A DNA stretch of 27,544 nt. Origin: Paenarthrobacter nitroguajacolicus JCM 14115. Lineage in GTDB: Bacteria > Actinomycetota > Actinomycetes > Actinomycetales > Micrococcaceae. Shown here piece by piece: positions 25,882-27,544 of this stretch. Made by a program: the position numbers and the translations under genes. Below the pieces are notes generated by a model. That model saw nothing but the letters and a program-made list of their open reading frames with translations, did not search any database and was not told where the DNA came from. The first letter of the stretch is position 1. Every line of letters starts with the position of its first letter. The DNA is taken from assembly GCA_001313365.1 (NCBI GenBank), contig BBFS01000063.1, positions 1 through 27,544 of the forward strand. Reading direction: 5' to 3'.

Positions 25882-27439
25882 CGGATTCCCCTCGTGAACG
25901 GCATGGTGGCGATCAGGGCAAGGTCGTTGCGGTGGTCCAACCAGTCAATGAACTCGATACCGGCATCGGAGGCAGCTGCCTCAACAACGTCGGTGGTGGA
26001 CAGGATCTCGTTCGCGTCCTCCACAGCGAAAGAGATATACAGCCCGTAAGCCGCGCCGTGATGGCCGGAGCCGGGCTTCAGGTCCAGGAGGCGCTGGGTG
26101 GAGCGCCCATCAACACTTCTTCGGTGCCGTCGGTGACGACACCGGACTTGGCTACCTCGTTGCCTTTGCCCTGTCCATCGCGGCATCGGAGCGTGCCTTG
26201 GACCGGGCGCTGCGGGCGTCTTCGAGCTCCATGACCATGGACACCGAGTGCACCACGGCGGGCTGGATGCCGCTGATGATCGCTTCCAGCGCTTCCACTG
26301 GGATGGGGGGCCGGGCTGAAGGCTGAGGCCGGCACGTAGCCGGTACGGATGTGCCAGTGATCATTGACCACCAGCGAGATGGGAGAGCTGCGCCGTCCAG
26401 GTGCTGCCAGCAGTCCATCAGTCCGCGCCATCGTAGTCGTCAATGTCGAAGTCCGGGTCCTGCAGGTGACGCAAAAGCGCGGCCATGGCTTGGGGACCAA
26501 GCGGCCGGGAGTTGGTGATCGAACCCATCATGGACGCCTGGGCCATGGCGGAGCGGATTTCCTGATAGATCGACTGCCCGATCCCTTCATCTCCGCCGCC
26601 GAACGCTTCGGCACGGCGGAAGAGCGCAGCTGAGCTGGGGGGGATCCGGAACGTCTCATAGGTCCGGTGCTGTTCCGAGCGGGAACGCGTTGTCTCGCAC
26701 AGGTCTCCGTAGGACTCCAACAGGATCCGCGGAACGTTCTGCGCGACCCGGTTCTTGACCCAGATCAGGTGGTCGGCCGAATCCATCGGCACCGCACGCG
26801 CCAAGGTCTGGATATGCGACACCAGCGATTGACGACGGGCCAAACGGGCGAGGTACTGGCCACGGGCAACGTGACCGGATTCCTTCCGGTATTCCTCACG
26901 GATGCCCGAGGACGAACCCATGACCTCCATCGTGGCCGTGTAGTACGGCTTCTTGACCTTGCCTTGGTGCCGGAAGATGACCAACGGCCCTTCCGGGGTG
27001 TCGATGGCAAAGTGGCGGACCGTGCCCACCATCAACGGCGCGTTGTCCTTGTGCCGGATCGGGACTTCGATCATGCCCTTCTCGTCGGCACGTTCCCGGT
27101 CCTTCTTCTGCCTTGACCATCCGCGTCTGCGGACGGTCCTTGACGGGAACGTAGACCAGGGACTTGTTCTTGGCCCGGACCTTCTTGTGCCGGAGTTCAA
27201 CGAAGATGGCACCCAGCGAGCGGTGGCCGGAGAACTTGTTGGGCGTCGTCAGGACCACGCCTGCCAGGACCAGCACAGCTGCGCTGATCAGGCCACGACG
27301 CTGCTGCCGCCTGCCAGAACGATCAACAGACCGCCGCCGATAGCGACTGACAGGCCAACCCACTCCGGGGGTGTCCGGTTTCCGCCGAACAGGCCACGGC
27401 TTTGGACCTCGCCCCCCCGACAACAACCATTCTTCCCAT
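25878..27439 (-). CDS. SCO6880-like transfer protein (frame breaks)
   Basis: About 515 residues, first full gene of the minus operon. If the G7 at 27412 is G5, ATG 27439 gives MGRMVVVGGEVQSRGLFGGN, then two TM segments (WVGLSVAIGGGLLIVLAGG and LISAAVLVLAGVVLTTPN). A large soluble part follows: KNKSLVYVPVKDRPQTR, GTVRHFAIDTPEGPLVIFRH, GQYLARLARRQSLVSHIQTL, IYQEIRSAMAQASMMGSITN, PIPVEALEAIISGIQPAVVH, EFIDWLDHRNDLALIATMPF. Frames change near 27110, 26420, 26305 (G6) and 26160. The N-terminal TM pair and its place directly upstream of VirB4-like and VirD4-like genes match the SCO6880 family of actinobacterial conjugative elements, thought to be a membrane part of the transfer channel. Confidence 0.75.
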
Positions 27440-27464
27440 GACTACCTACCTGCTTCTGCTTCTC

Positions 27465-27544
27465 TTACCGGCCACTGATGTGGTCGGTATCCGGCGCCAT
27501 CGTTCGTGCCGAGCGTTGGCCCCCGCATGGAGGCCTGCCGGGCC
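27465..27544 (-). CDS. Possible C-terminus of an upstream gene (partial)
   Basis: A minus-strand frame open from the window edge ends in TAA at 27465-27467 with TMAPDTDHISGR, 25 bases before the SCO6880-like start. Too short to identify; tight spacing fits an upstream member of the same operon. Confidence 0.3.
   Translation of the reverse strand, partial: PGRPPCGGQRSARTMAPDTDHISGR

Noticed and set aside
1..27544. Programmed frameshifting or transcriptional slippage at G/C tracts as explanation of the split genes
   Set aside because: Too many genes, both gains and losses, and breaks outside tracts; sequence error is simpler.
1..27544. CRISPR arrays, tRNA or rRNA genes, insertion sequences
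   Set aside because: No regularly spaced short repeats, cloverleaf patterns, rRNA-like conserved stretches or transposase motifs were seen.

Overview
The window looks like part of a conjugative plasmid, or an integrated conjugative element, of a high-GC actinomycete. Micrococcaceae such as Arthrobacter or Pseudarthrobacter fit best, by inference: codons are strongly GC3-biased, Shine-Dalgarno sites are good, some starts appear leaderless, and the families (DUF4192, DUF4913, DUF2690, MobF relaxase, SCO6880-like protein, VirB4-like and VirD4-like ATPases, NrdH, HicAB) are typical of actinobacterial plasmids. No rRNA, tRNA, CRISPR array, transposase or replication initiator was found.

Layout. 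1-5170: plasmid maintenance genes on + (DUF3846-like, DUF4192, a 50-aa protein, a long ParB, a small membrane protein). Two imperfect direct repeats of about 400 nt form the untranslated leaders of two of these units, and a recurring RBS element is mirrored by a complementary element before two terminators. 5400-9855: small DNA-metabolism and regulatory genes (HTH protein on -, tandem operator palindromes, NrdH, SSB, RHH protein, thermonuclease lipoprotein, HNH nuclease, HTH protein on -). 9855-10262: gene-free, AT-richer, candidate oriT. 10263-14702: TraA/TrwC relaxase-helicase. 14763-18195: accessory cargo, namely a two-TM protein, a PD-(D/E)XK nuclease-like protein and a protein with a HEPN-type RNX3H motif, then hicAB at 18232-18824. 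19000-20700: RHH protein, a short ORF and a secreted DUF2690 protein with a palindrome-rich promoter region. 20680-27544: a minus-strand transfer operon: partial gene, SCO6880-like, VirB4-like, VirD4/TraG, DUF4913, and a long unknown protein, with ATGA overlaps or spacings of a few bases at most junctions.

Sequence quality dominates interpretation. Nearly every sizeable gene is split by one-base or two-base indels, many at G4/C4 tracts that read as five bases. About 65 G or C runs (hand count) are exactly seven long, far more than runs of six. Many insert one extra Gly or Pro into conserved motifs: SSB, thermonuclease DGDT, relaxase HUH, VirB4 Walker A. One non-coding hairpin would be perfect with C4 instead of C7. 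I therefore read the runs as inflated and annotate genes over their reconstructed spans, stating each frame break. Reconstruction is by eye.

The best candidate for something new is the three-gene cargo at 14763-18195 between traA and hicAB, a plausible plasmid-borne defence module. The 5-prime/3-prime complementary RNA elements of the maintenance region come second.
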